In this document: in pieces, positions 1 through 11,142 of the stretch
How positions within the stretch are numbered: the stretch's first letter is position 1
How the letters are laid out: every line of letters begins with the position of its first letter
DNA from: Streptococcus suis
GTDB taxonomy: Bacteria > Bacillota > Bacilli > Lactobacillales > Streptococcaceae
Length of the DNA: 64,000 bases
Assembly (NCBI GenBank): GCA_029593505.1
Contig: JAKTNI010000001.1
Span: 1 to 64,000 of the forward strand
Reading direction: 5' to 3'
Notes under the pieces: model-generated
What the model saw: only the letters and a program-made list of their open reading frames with translations
What the model was told of the DNA's origin: nothing
Database searches by the model: none
Translations under genes and position numbers: made by a program

Positions 1-93
1 TTAGCCGATATTGGCTATAACGCCTCTAAACATCTTTGGTTCTACGGTTTCAAAGTTCATATGCTGGTGACCTTATCTGGTTATATTCTGAAC
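1..93 (+). pseudogene. Transposase fragment (IS982-like), cut at both ends
   Basis: The first 31 codons read as a transposase core, with the motif DIGYNASKHLWFYGFKVHML, which I recall from IS982-type DDE transposases of streptococci. The left end is cut by the window. On the right the homology stops after GYILN, and the frame runs into unrelated sequence that leads to the next gene. It is therefore a remnant, not a working element. The family name is from memory; that it is a transposase is fairly secure. Confidence 0.6.
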
Positions 94-127
94 ATAGATG
101 GTATATTGATTCGAAAAGAGGATAGTT

Positions 128-2101
128 ATGCTAAGTACTAAGGAAAAAATGATATTGCAGTATCTTTACCAACACCAAAATGTTTTTTCAACCAGTAAAG
201 TATTGGCAGAGCATCTCTCTTATACAGATCGCACAATTCGAACTTATATTAAAAAAATGGTATCCGAAATATCTGAGGAAGAAACAGGTTTTGCGATTTT
301 ATCCAAACAAGGTTATGGCTATCAGCTTCGAATTAGCGATGAGGAAAAATACCATCGTTTCTTATTTGAAAACCAACTAGTATTTGGGGTGGATTATAGT
401 GATGCAGAAAACCGCTATAAACAAATCCTGAATAAATTAATATTTGAAGAAGAATGTATCTTATTTGATGATTTGGCGGACCAGCTGTTTGTCAGTAGGT
501 CAACCTTGTCTCATGATTTCAAACACATTAGGGAGCAGCTTGCTTCTTATGGTTTGAGCATCGAGAGTAAGCCCTATAAGGGAGTCTATGTGGTTGGGGA
601 AGAACGTCAAAGACGTCACTTCATCATGGACTATTTCTTTAGTGAACATTTTTATCAGAATATCCATCATTTTTTATCCAATGATAAAAGTCTAGCCTTA
701 CCTCTATCTTTTGAAGAGCTAACCATTATAGTTTTAAATGAGTGCCGTGATAGTCAGTTGAAACTATCGGATTATATTATCCAAAATTTAGTTATCCATT
801 TAGGATTAGCTATCCAACGCTATCAAAAAGGTTTTACAATCTCTCCTGTCACTATTGATAAGGAAAAATATGCTAAAGAATTGGCGGTAGCTACAAAGAT
901 TGCTAGGCGCTTATCCAATAGACTCGGCCCCCAAAATAGAATTCCAGAGGAAGAGGTGGCCTACATTGCTCTGCACTTGATTTCAAAAACGCAATTTGAG
1001 GTAGAAAAGTCCTCAGATCGTCTTCTCCTACGCCAAGCACTTTTTGAGGTTTTGGGTCGTTACGATGATGAATATGGTTATCAATTTTCACATGATTTTT
1101 CCTTGATAGAAGGTTTGTTAACACATCTGGAGGTTCTCGTAGAACGACTCCAGCATAACCTTCATATTGATAACCCCCTACTTGATGATATCAGAACAAC
1201 TTACCATGATATCTTTAAGTTGACCCAATCACTAATGGCTGAACTTTCAGTCTTCAACTCCTATGCCTTATCCGAGTCAGAGATTGCCTATGTAGCTCTA
1301 CATTTGATGGCTTCTTTGGAACGTCAAAAAGAAAAATACAAGCTAAATGTCTTGGTCATCTGTGCAACAGGTTATGGTAGTGCTCAGATGCTAAAGAATA
1401 GAATTAAAAATGAACTTGGACAACAGGTGTCCATCTCTGATGTCATTGGTTACTATGATTTGAATAATCAAAAGCTGCAGGGCGTAGACGTGATCATGTC
1501 GACCATCGACTTATCTGGTTTGGTATTTAAGGCTCCTGTTATCACTGTCAGTGTCTTTTTAACGGACCAGGAAGTCAAGGATGTTAAGCAACGCTTAGCA
1601 GAATTGAGACCTAGTTTCCAACAACTACAAGTAGTGGAAAAAGAAACTAACTTGGAAAAATACTTTGATCAGTACTTCTCAGAACAACGATTTTTAATTA
1701 TTGAGACAGCTGAAAAAGAAATACTGCTGAGGCAAATGATTTCACAGTTGGAGAGCGATGGTCTAGGAAATCATCAGGAGTTTTACAAATTAGTTGAGGC
1801 AAGAGAACGCTTAAGCACCTTGGTATTTGATCAAGATATAGCGGTTCCTCACCCCTTGAAGCCCATTAGTGAAAAGCACATGATTTCAGTTGCGGTTATA
1901 AAAAATGGGTTATCTTGGGAAGAAGGCTATGACAAGATTAGATTGGTTTTCTTAGTGAGTCCATCTATATATACAAATGAAGGCTTATCAACCATTACTA
2001 ATCGATTGGTGGATTTGGTAGATTTGCCAGACACCAAGGAAGGCTTGATCGCCTCTCCTGATTTTGAAACATTTAAATACATTTTTTTACAGAGAGAATA
2101 G
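128..2101 (+). CDS. celR: PRD-containing PTS-regulated transcription activator (LicR/CelR type)
   Basis: This 657-residue regulator has the layout of the LicR/MtlR family. Two N-terminal HTH domains (about 1-150) are followed by two PRD domains (about 170-400), an EIIB-like domain with the phosphorylatable Cys412 in the CATGYGSA loop, and a C-terminal EIIA-like domain with His575 in VPHPLKP. Such proteins activate beta-glucoside PTS genes. Phosphorylation by HPr and PTS proteins at conserved histidines and the EIIB cysteine sets their activity. The EIIA and EIIC genes follow directly, with only 10 bp to the first, so it probably controls its own operon. Length and domains look intact. Confidence 0.9.
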   Translation: MLSTKEKMILQYLYQHQNVFSTSKVLAEHLSYTDRTIRTYIKKMVSEISEEETGFAILSKQGYGYQLRISDEEKYHRFLFENQLVFGVDYSDAENRYKQILNKLIFEEECILFDDLADQLFVSRSTLSHDFKHIREQLASYGLSIESKPYKGVYVVGEERQRRHFIMDYFFSEHFYQNIHHFLSNDKSLALPLSFEELTIIVLNECRDSQLKLSDYIIQNLVIHLGLAIQRYQKGFTISPVTIDKEKYAKELAVATKIARRLSNRLGPQNRIPEEEVAYIALHLISKTQFEVEKSSDRLLLRQALFEVLGRYDDEYGYQFSHDFSLIEGLLTHLEVLVERLQHNLHIDNPLLDDIRTTYHDIFKLTQSLMAELSVFNSYALSESEIAYVALHLMASLERQKEKYKLNVLVICATGYGSAQMLKNRIKNELGQQVSISDVIGYYDLNNQKLQGVDVIMSTIDLSGLVFKAPVITVSVFLTDQEVKDVKQRLAELRPSFQQLQVVEKETNLEKYFDQYFSEQRFLIIETAEKEILLRQMISQLESDGLGNHQEFYKLVEARERLSTLVFDQDIAVPHPLKPISEKHMISVAVIKNGLSWEEGYDKIRLVFLVSPSIYTNEGLSTITNRLVDLVDLPDTKEGLIASPDFETFKYIFLQRE

Positions 2102-2111
2102 AAGGTGACAT

Positions 2112-2426
2112 ATGAATACAGAAGAATTACAAATGGCTGCGTTTGGAATCATTCTCAGTAGTGGCAATGCGAGAAGTGTTGTCCACGAAGCTTTTGCTGC
2201 TATGCGAGAAGGAGATTATGATAAGGCAGAAGAGTTATTGGAAGCTGCCAATGCTGATATGCTTGAAGCGCACCATTCGCAAACGGGTCTCCTACAAGAA
2301 TACGCAAGTGGTACTGAAGTGAAGGTGGGAATAATTATGGTTCATGCGCAGGATCACTTGATGACAACAATGACCTTGCGTGAGATAGCGCTTGAAATGC
2401 TAGCTTTGTATCGTAAAGTCGGTTAG
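2112..2426 (+). CDS. celC: PTS lactose/cellobiose-type EIIA component
   Basis: A 104-residue soluble protein with the EIIA-Lac/Chb signature VHAQDHLM near the C-terminus, which holds the histidine that takes phosphate from HPr and passes it to EIIB. The length is normal for this trimeric helical family (about 100-115 aa). It begins 10 bp after the PRD regulator gene and is followed by a small membrane protein gene and the EIIC gene, so it belongs to a cellobiose or beta-glucoside uptake operon. The symbol follows E. coli naming, in which celC is EIIA; streptococcal papers use other letters. Confidence 0.9.
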   Translation: MNTEELQMAAFGIILSSGNARSVVHEAFAAMREGDYDKAEELLEAANADMLEAHHSQTGLLQEYASGTEVKVGIIMVHAQDHLMTTMTLREIALEMLALYRKVG

Positions 2427-2440
2427 AAAGAGGATATGGG

Positions 2441-2953
2441 ATGAATAAGAGAATGACAAGTAAAAAGCTACAGAAAACACCAGAACAATTAAAACACGAG
2501 GCTAAACGCAAAAGTCAGCTCTTTAATCGCTATATGCTCTTTCGTTATAGTCTAGCTGCCTTCTTCTTTGCAAATCTTTACTGGCTCCTAGTTCAATTAT
2601 TTAAACCTGGTCTATACCTTATACTACCGTTACTTATGCTGATTGCAATAGTCATCGCAACGGCAGAACAGTTTAAGTTATATAGTGCTGAGGACTCTCG
2701 ATTGACAAAGACGGAAATGGCGTTAAGGGGACAAGCTATCTTGCAAGTTCTAACTGTGGTTTTGGTGATTCTCGGTAAAATTTCAACCCTCTTTCCAACT
2801 TTTTCAAACCATACATCTGCTATGCTCTTTGTTATTGGTTTGCAATTGCTAGGTTTTGCTTTAGTCACTCTCAATATGAAGCGATTGGAGCAAATTAAGC
2901 AAAATACCGACAAATACTATCTACGTTTTCAAATAATTGAAAAAAATCTTTAA
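2441..2953 (+). CDS. Small membrane protein of the cellobiose PTS operon (CelX-like)
   Basis: A 170-residue protein with a basic, lysine-rich N-terminus (about 1-27) followed by four hydrophobic stretches (about 32-48, 52-70, 98-114, 122-140) and a charged tail. I do not recognise a catalytic motif. From memory, streptococcal cel operons carry an uncharacterised gene called celX between the EIIA and EIIC genes, and size and position fit that. It ends 19 bp before the EIIC start. A supporting role in the PTS is an inference from location only. Confidence 0.7.
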   Translation: MNKRMTSKKLQKTPEQLKHEAKRKSQLFNRYMLFRYSLAAFFFANLYWLLVQLFKPGLYLILPLLMLIAIVIATAEQFKLYSAEDSRLTKTEMALRGQAILQVLTVVLVILGKISTLFPTFSNHTSAMLFVIGLQLLGFALVTLNMKRLEQIKQNTDKYYLRFQIIEKNL

Positions 2954-2972
2954 TATTTTAGGAGGTCTTCGC

Positions 2973-4322
2973 ATGGAAGAACAAAAAGGATTCTTTGGTC
3001 TTTTAGATAAATATCTAATGGGCCCAATGGGCAAATTGGCATCATATAAAGTTGTCCGTGCTATTACAGCAGCTGGTATGGCTGCCGTTCCATTTACTAT
3101 AGTTGGTTCTATGTTTTTGGTGTTCAGCATATTGCCACAAGCATTTTCATTTTGGCCAATAGTTGCAGATATCTTTGCGGAATCTTTTGATAAATTCACC
3201 CCTCTATATATGGTGGCGAATACAGCTACCATGGGGACCCTATCTCTCTATTTTGCACTTGCTATTGGTTATGAATTGACGAAGATTTATGCTGAAGAAG
3301 AAGAACTTAATTTGACACCATTAAATGGTGCGCTTTTATCTCTCTTTGCTTTCATTATGACTGTTCCACAAATTATCTTTGAAGATGGGGCTATGTCAGC
3401 AGTTAGTTCACTTAAAGAAGGCTCTATTGTTGTTGATGGCTGGGCAATGGGTGGCGGAGTTTCGCGTTTCGGAACAACTGGTATCTTTACAGCGATTATT
3501 ATGGCAGTAGCAGCGGTTCTTTTGTACCGCATGTGTGTGAAGAAGAACTGGGTCATCAAAATGCCTGATTCAGTACCAGAAGGGGTATCTCGTGGTTTTA
3601 CAGCCTTGATTCCATCATTTGTAGTGGCCTTCTTTGTAATTTTTTTGAACGGTAGCTTAGTTGCGCTTGGAACTGATATTTTCAAAGTCATTGCAATTCC
3701 ATTTGGTTTCGTTGGTAATTTAACAAATACTTGGTTCGGTCTGGTACTTATCTATTTGTTAACACAGGCCCTTTGGATTGTTGGTATCCATGGAGCAAAC
3801 ATTATCTTTGCGTTTGTTAACCCAATTGCGCTTGCCAATATGTCACTGAACGCAACAGGTGAACGTATGATTGTAGCTGGAGAGTTTTCAAATATGTTCG
3901 TTATTGCTGGTGGATCAGGTGCAACTCTCGGCCTATGTATCTGGCTTGCAACACGAGCTCGTTCTGAACAGTTAAGTGCTATCGGTAAAGCTTCAATCGT
4001 TCCAGGTATCTTTAATATCAATGAACCGTTGATTTTTGGTTTGCCAATCATTTATAACCCTGCACTTGCAATTCCTTTCATGCTTGCACCAATTGCTTCT
4101 ATGACAGTTTACTACTTCTCAATGAAGTTGAATCTGATTAATGCAGTTGTAGCCCAAGTACCATGGCCAACTCCAGTTGGTATCGGTGCTTTCCTTGGAA
4201 CAGCTGACTGGCGTGCAATTGTTGTTTCATTCATCTGTGCGGTTGTAGCATTCCTTGTCTACTACCCATTCATTCGTGCATACGATAAACAGTTATTAAA
4301 AGAAGAAGCAGCATATTCCTAG
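2973..4322 (+). CDS. celB: PTS cellobiose-type EIIC permease
   Basis: A membrane permease of 449 residues, the usual length for lactose/cellobiose EIIC (about 420-450). It contains many hydrophobic segments and the family-like stretches NEPLIFGLPI and WIVGIHGANI. The start is set at the ATG at 2973, because a clear GGAGG lies at 2961-2965, 7 bases upstream; a TTG at 2937 would lie inside the preceding gene. It would take up cellobiose or related beta-glucosides and phosphorylate them together with EIIA and EIIB. No EIIB gene is present in this operon as seen here. A strong terminator follows. Confidence 0.9.
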   Translation: MEEQKGFFGLLDKYLMGPMGKLASYKVVRAITAAGMAAVPFTIVGSMFLVFSILPQAFSFWPIVADIFAESFDKFTPLYMVANTATMGTLSLYFALAIGYELTKIYAEEEELNLTPLNGALLSLFAFIMTVPQIIFEDGAMSAVSSLKEGSIVVDGWAMGGGVSRFGTTGIFTAIIMAVAAVLLYRMCVKKNWVIKMPDSVPEGVSRGFTALIPSFVVAFFVIFLNGSLVALGTDIFKVIAIPFGFVGNLTNTWFGLVLIYLLTQALWIVGIHGANIIFAFVNPIALANMSLNATGERMIVAGEFSNMFVIAGGSGATLGLCIWLATRARSEQLSAIGKASIVPGIFNINEPLIFGLPIIYNPALAIPFMLAPIASMTVYYFSMKLNLINAVVAQVPWPTPVGIGAFLGTADWRAIVVSFICAVVAFLVYYPFIRAYDKQLLKEEAAYS

Positions 4323-4325
4323 ACT

Positions 4326-4366
4326 GAAAAACTCCATGACTTTTAAAAAGTTATGGAGTTTTTTAA
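4326..4366 (+). terminator. Rho-independent terminator after the cel operon
   Basis: AACTCCATGACTTTT pairs with AAAAGTTATGGAGTT, followed by a T run. It starts 4 bases after the EIIC stop codon and closes the operon. Confidence 0.88.
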
Positions 4367-5121
<755 letters not shown>

Positions 5122-5129
5122 GAGATCTT

Positions 5130-7182
<2,053 letters not shown>

Positions 7183-7187
7183 AATAA

Positions 7188-7224
7188 AAAAGAAGCTGGA
7201 TTTTTTCCAACTTCTTTTTTATTT
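7188..7224 (+). terminator. Terminator after bglA
   Basis: AAAAAAGAAGCTGGA and TCCAACTTCTTTTTT form a stem with A and T runs on either side, directly after the bglA stop. With runs on both sides it could also serve the leftward gene that ends nearby. Confidence 0.85.
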
Positions 7225-7238
7225 TGGTAAATACTGAA

Positions 7239-7338
7239 GCGCAATCCGATTTTCTGGTTGTTGATCGTGTAAATAGATAATGATTAAAGCGCAATCCGAT
7301 TTTCTGGTTGTTGATCGTGTAAATAGATAATGATTAAA
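7239..7338. repeat. Perfect 50-bp tandem duplication
   Basis: Positions 7239-7288 and 7289-7338 are identical (each begins GCGCAATCCGATTTTCTGGT and ends TGATTAAA). The unit lies in the 3' end of the leftward DUF6688-like gene. Since 50 is not a multiple of three, the second copy shifts the frame and places a TAA at 7284-7286. Without it the protein would end a few residues later, in QYLPK. Confidence 0.97.
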
Positions 7339-8423
7339 AAGAGCCATTCAGCAGGTTTCATTAACAAATAAATCAGATCAGCTTGCCACTGCTGATGAAT
7401 GTGACGTGAAATAGGATACCCATAACGATCATAGAGATATCGAATAGTGCGGTGAAATCGAGGGAAGCGTTCCTCTAAGATTTGTTCAAAAGCATTAGCG
7501 ATTTGAAGCTGGCGATTAACAACAACTTGATGACCATGTCTTTCTCCCATACGGATAGGTCTGACTAGCTTTCTATGACCTGTTGCTCCAACGGTACAAA
7601 GATAGTGTTCATCATAGGCAATATTAGGAGGAGATATTTTTTCCGATAAAGTCCAGTCGCTGGTTTCGGTCCAAATTTGAATGAGTTGGTCAGGTTTTTG
7701 ACCAAAGAGTATCAAGTAGCTAGCTAGAAAGACTGTATAAGGCAGACTTAATAAAAGAAACCATAGAGGGAGAGAGAGGTTTTTTTGTAGCAGAGCAGAA
7801 AGTTTTGGAAATTTAGGATGTTTTTGCTTGGCAAGTTGTCTCTGCCACAATTTGACAGTTTGGAAAATAGTTCGACTATATATGAGGTAGATATTAGCAG
7901 AAAAGAGGCAAAGGTAGCAATAAGTCAATAAATCTCTTTCAATCAAGCTTGACAGCTGAATTACCCAGAAAAAAACAAAAACAAAACTGGGATAGAGACA
8001 ACTAATTAATAGGGCAGATAAGAGAGGTGGAAGTAGTCGATTTTGATAGAGATTTAGTACTAAATACGCCAATAGACCTAAGATCAATAGAAAAAATTGG
8101 CTAGACCAAGCTTTTGTCCACAAAGGGCTATGTAATTGATTGTTGACCAAGGCGGTTGGCCAATCTTGGTAGGTAACGTTAGACATTTCTAAAGCCAGCC
8201 AGCTTAATACTGTTCCTAGGCAGAAAATGAGACCATCATTGCCCCAAAAACTATACTCAGTTAATTGATTTTTTAATAAAGAATAAAAGAGCTGAATGTT
8301 TTTCCAAGTTAAGTAAAGAGGTAGTAGGAAGCAGATAAGTCCAATCGGTATAAACCAAAGTATAGGAATGAAAAGAGATGCGAAGATAAACAAATAAAAG
8401 AAAAGTACCAAGATTTTTTTCAT
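7284..8423 (-). CDS. DUF6688-like membrane protein
   Basis: A 379-residue protein with about seven hydrophobic segments in its first 250 residues and a soluble C-terminal part with an HYLCTVGATGHRKLVRPIRM-type motif that I associate with DUF6688. Its function is unknown. The ATG at 8423 is preferred over one 15 bp upstream because GGAG lies 6 bases before it. The 3' end is altered by the 50-bp tandem duplication: the natural tail ...ENRIALQYLPK becomes ...ENRIAL. It is convergent with bglA and transcribed alone. Confidence 0.75.
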   Translation of the reverse strand: MKKILVLFFYLFIFASLFIPILWFIPIGLICFLLPLYLTWKNIQLFYSLLKNQLTEYSFWGNDGLIFCLGTVLSWLALEMSNVTYQDWPTALVNNQLHSPLWTKAWSSQFFLLILGLLAYLVLNLYQNRLLPPLLSALLISCLYPSFVFVFFWVIQLSSLIERDLLTYCYLCLFSANIYLIYSRTIFQTVKLWQRQLAKQKHPKFPKLSALLQKNLSLPLWFLLLSLPYTVFLASYLILFGQKPDQLIQIWTETSDWTLSEKISPPNIAYDEHYLCTVGATGHRKLVRPIRMGERHGHQVVVNRQLQIANAFEQILEERFPRFHRTIRYLYDRYGYPISRHIHQQWQADLIYLLMKPAEWLFLIIIYLHDQQPENRIAL

Positions 8424-8497
8424 ATAAACTCCAAACATAAAATATCATTAATTTACAATCCATTCAAGAAAAGGAAGTAGAAAAGAGTTTCCGATAC

Positions 8498-8526
8498 TTG
8501 CCATTTGATATCGTTTCCACTATAAT
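8498..8526 (+). promoter_or_regulatory. Promoter of lplA
   Basis: TTGCCA (8498-8503), 17 bp, TATAAT (8521-8526). The ATG of lplA lies 31 bp downstream, with AAAGGAG in between. Confidence 0.75.
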
Positions 8527-8557
8527 ATATTTGAGTTAACAATTAAAGGAGCTATAC

Positions 8558-9547
8558 ATGAAGTACATTGTAAACAACAGTAATGACCCAGCTTATAATA
8601 TTGCACTAGAAGCTTACGCTTTTAAAGAATTGACAGATATTGACGAAATTTTTATTCTTTGGATTAACGAACCTGCTATTATTATCGGTAAGCATCAAAA
8701 TGCTATCGAGGAAATTAACAAGGAATTTACAGATGCAAATGGCATTCACGTTGTTCGTCGTCTATCAGGTGGTGGTGCTGTTTATCATGACTTGAATAAC
8801 CTTAACTACACTATTATTTCGAATAAAGCAGATGAGGGGGCTTTTGATTTCAAAACTTTCTCCAAACCTGTGATTGATACACTTGCGACACTGGGTGTAG
8901 AAGCAAACTTTACTGGACGAAACGACTTAGAAATCGATGGTAAAAAAATCTGTGGTAACGCTCAAGCTTACGCTAAAGGTCGCATGATGCATCACGGCTG
9001 CCTGCTCTTTGATGTGGATATGTCCGTTCTCGCTAGCGCCCTAAAAGTTAGCAAGGATAAGATTGAGTCTAAGGGTGTTAAGTCAGTTCGAGCTCGTGTG
9101 ACCAACATCAATAATGAATTGCCAGAGAAAATGACTGTTCTTGAATTTAAAGATGCAATTCTCAATCAGATGAAACAAGAGTATCCAGATATGGACGAAT
9201 ACATTCTTTCAGACAATGACCTAGATCGCATTCAAGAAATTCGCGATACTCAGTTTGCGACATGGGACTGGACTTATGGACAAACGCCAGAATACACAGT
9301 AGAGCGTAGCGTCCGCTATCCAGCAGGAAAAATCACAACCTATATCAAAGCTGAAAAATCAGTTATTGAATCTATCAAAATTTATGGAGACTTCTTTGGT
9401 ATTGGTGATGTGTCCGATATTGAAACGCTCTTACTAGGTACTCGTTACGAGTATGCAGATGTGCTTTCTAAACTTCAAGAAATTGACACAACACATTATT
9501 TCTCACGTATGACAACAGAGGAAGTAGCCAAGGCGATTGTAGCGTAG
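8558..9547 (+). CDS. lplA: Lipoate-protein ligase A
   Basis: A 329-residue enzyme with the biotin/lipoate ligase core near the N-terminus, including the RRLSGGGAVYHD motif that binds lipoyl-AMP and the lysine-containing NDLEIDGKKICGNAQ stretch, followed by the C-terminal accessory domain. It activates free lipoate with ATP and attaches it to lipoyl domains of 2-oxoacid dehydrogenase E2 or glycine cleavage H proteins. Its length is normal for LplA of Gram-positives (about 330). It has its own promoter and terminator, so it is monocistronic. Confidence 0.93.
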   Translation: MKYIVNNSNDPAYNIALEAYAFKELTDIDEIFILWINEPAIIIGKHQNAIEEINKEFTDANGIHVVRRLSGGGAVYHDLNNLNYTIISNKADEGAFDFKTFSKPVIDTLATLGVEANFTGRNDLEIDGKKICGNAQAYAKGRMMHHGCLLFDVDMSVLASALKVSKDKIESKGVKSVRARVTNINNELPEKMTVLEFKDAILNQMKQEYPDMDEYILSDNDLDRIQEIRDTQFATWDWTYGQTPEYTVERSVRYPAGKITTYIKAEKSVIESIKIYGDFFGIGDVSDIETLLLGTRYEYADVLSKLQEIDTTHYFSRMTTEEVAKAIVA

Positions 9548-9552
9548 TTTAG

Positions 9553-9585
9553 TAGACTGTCCATTCTATATGGATAGTCTTTTTA
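9553..9585 (+). terminator. Terminator after lplA
   Basis: AGACTGTCCAT pairs with ATGGATAGTCT around a short loop, followed by TTTTT. Confidence 0.85.
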
Positions 9586-9619
9586 GAGTGAGAAACTGTT
9601 TTCATAAAATCGTTTTTAC

Positions 9620-9647
9620 TTGCATATTTTCTATGTTATGGTATAAT
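9620..9647 (+). promoter_or_regulatory. Promoter of the rpsF-ssb-rpsR operon
   Basis: TTGCAT (9620-9625), 16 bp, TATAAT (9642-9647). The rpsF ATG lies 73 bp downstream, leaving room for a structured leader. Confidence 0.75.
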
Positions 9648-9655
9648 TATTTTCT

Positions 9656-9693
9656 GTGAGTATCCCTCACTTACTCATGGCTAGACTATGAGT
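9656..9693 (+). promoter_or_regulatory. Paired hairpins in the rpsF leader
   Basis: Two small stems lie between the promoter and the SD: GTGAG/CTCAC (9656-9670) and ACTCAT/ATGAGT (9673-9693). In many bacteria the rpsF leader binds the S6:S18 complex for autoregulation. Position suits that role, but I cannot confirm the conserved core motif. Confidence 0.4.
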
Positions 9694-9720
9694 CATTAGA
9701 CCAAAAGGAGGAACATATCA

Positions 9721-10011
9721 ATGGCTAAATACGAAATTCTTTATATTATTCGTCCAAACATTGAAGAAGAAGCTAAAAACGCTTTGGTAGCACGCTTTGA
9801 CTCTATCTTAACTGACAACGGTGCAACAATCGTTGAATCAAAAGCATGGGAAAAACGTCGCCTTGCATATGAAATCAAAGATTTCCGTGAAGGCTTATAC
9901 CATATCGTAAACGTTGAAGCAAGCAATGATGTAGCTCTTAAAGAGTTTGATCGTTTGTCAAAAATCAACGGCGATATTCTTCGTCACATGATTGTCAAAC
10001 TTGACGCGTAA
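9721..10011 (+). CDS. rpsF: 30S ribosomal protein S6
   Basis: A 96-residue protein beginning [17 protein letters not shown] and ending in an [15 protein letters not shown] tail, typical of S6, which pairs with S18 on the 30S platform. AAAGGAGG lies 7-14 bp before the ATG. It is the first gene of the classical rpsF-ssb-rpsR operon, 11 bp before ssb. The length is normal. Confidence 0.97.
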   Translation: MAKYEILYIIRPNIEEEAKNALVARFDSILTDNGATIVESKAWEKRRLAYEIKDFREGLYHIVNVEASNDVALKEFDRLSKINGDILRHMIVKLDA

Positions 10012-10022
10012 GAAGGTACTTT

Positions 10023-10517
10023 ATGATTAATAATGTAGTATTGGTTGGTCGCATGACCCGTGATGCAGAACTTCGTTATACTCCGTCTAACCAAGCTGTT
10101 GCGACTTTCACTTTGGCGGTTAACCGCAATTTTAAAAATCAAAACGGTGAGCGTGAAGCGGACTTTATTAACGTAGTCATTTGGCGTCAACAAGCTGAGA
10201 ATTTAGCGAATTGGGCTAAGAAAGGTGCTCTGATTGGTGTTACAGGTCGTATTCAGACTCGTAGCTATGACAATCAACAAGGGCAACGTGTCTACGTTAC
10301 GGAGGTAATTGCAGAAAGTTTCCAACTTTTGGAAAGCCGTACTGCCCGTGAAGGTCAAACTGGTGGTTATGCAACAGGTAGTTCTTTTACTACTGGAAGT
10401 GATTATAATTCACCATACCAAGCACCTGCACAATCTACACCGAACTTCGCTCGAGAAGAAAGTCCATTTGGAGTAAGCAATCCAATGGATATATCAGACG
10501 ATGACTTACCGTTCTAA
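10023..10517 (+). CDS. ssb: Single-stranded DNA-binding protein
   Basis: A 164-residue SSB with the N-terminal OB fold ([20 protein letters not shown], about 1-105), a flexible linker rich in Gly, Ser, Thr and Gln, and the acidic C-terminal tip DISDDDLPF that recruits replication and repair proteins. It binds single-stranded DNA as a tetramer. Its place between rpsF and rpsR marks it as the main chromosomal SSB rather than a phage or competence paralogue. Confidence 0.97.
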   Translation: MINNVVLVGRMTRDAELRYTPSNQAVATFTLAVNRNFKNQNGEREADFINVVIWRQQAENLANWAKKGALIGVTGRIQTRSYDNQQGQRVYVTEVIAESFQLLESRTAREGQTGGYATGSSFTTGSDYNSPYQAPAQSTPNFAREESPFGVSNPMDISDDDLPF

Positions 10518-10694
10518 TTGAATGTGGGACAAGAAAATAACTCAAGATACATGAGTTTGGGCTAAAAGAACTTAGAAAATATCGCAACTGTTTCGGTTTC
10601 TGCTGTAAACTTTTCTAGTGCTTAGCACTGCGTCAAGTTTTCTTTGATTGCTTTATTAACGCCCTTCATATCATAATATAAAGGAGAATACATT

Positions 10695-10934
10695 ATGGCT
10701 CAACAACGTCGTGGCGCTTTCAAACGCCGTAAAAAAGTTGATTATATCGCAGCTAATAAAATTGAATATGTTGATTACAAAGATACTGAACTTCTTAGCC
10801 GTTTCATTTCTGAACGTGGAAAAATTCTTCCACGTCGTGTAACTGGAACATCTGCTAAAAACCAACGTAAAGTAACAACAGCTATCAAACGTGCTCGCGT
10901 AATGGCACTTCTACCATTTGTAACAGAAGATTAA
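10695..10934 (+). CDS. rpsR: 30S ribosomal protein S18
   Basis: A 79-residue basic protein starting [20 protein letters not shown] and ending ALLPFV, typical of S18 without zinc-binding cysteines. AAAGGAG lies 8 bp before the ATG. The 177-bp gap after ssb shows no gene. A strong terminator follows the stop codon. It forms a heterodimer with S6 on the 30S platform. Confidence 0.97.
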   Translation: MAQQRRGAFKRRKKVDYIAANKIEYVDYKDTELLSRFISERGKILPRRVTGTSAKNQRKVTTAIKRARVMALLPFVTED

Positions 10935-10939
10935 TCTAT

Positions 10940-10989
10940 AAAAAAGTGATGAAGAAGGGTTCTAAAGAACTCTTCTTCATCACTTTTTT
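10940..10989 (+). terminator. Terminator of the rpsF-ssb-rpsR operon
   Basis: A long stem, AAAAAGTGATGAAGAA with TTCTTCATCACTTTTT, immediately after rpsR and followed by further T residues. Confidence 0.95.
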
Positions 10990-11051
10990 ATATCCAACAA
11001 ATAATTAGTTTGGGAATGGATGTCTAATAGTCTCTACATAAAAGTAATTAA

Positions 11052-11130
11052 AAATGATTGGAATTATATTATCGTGTACTATAAATTAAATGCAACCAAC
11101 ATTATAGTATACAAACATTTCCAATCATTT
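11052..11130. repeat. 79-bp imperfect inverted repeat (possible small mobile hairpin)
   Basis: AAATGATTGGAA (11052-11063) is the exact reverse complement of TTCCAATCATTT (11119-11130). Inside, GTACTATAA (11076-11084) nearly pairs with TTATAGTATAC (11102-11112). The element lies between the rpsR terminator and the 3' end of the leftward DUF1129 gene and lacks a T tract. It could be a MITE-like element or a leftward RNA structure. Confidence 0.6.
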
Positions 11131-11142
11131 ATTTATAGAAGC

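Noticed and set aside
2937..2972. TTG start for EIIC at 2937
   Set aside because: It overlaps the preceding gene and ignores the strong GGAGG placed correctly for the ATG at 2973.
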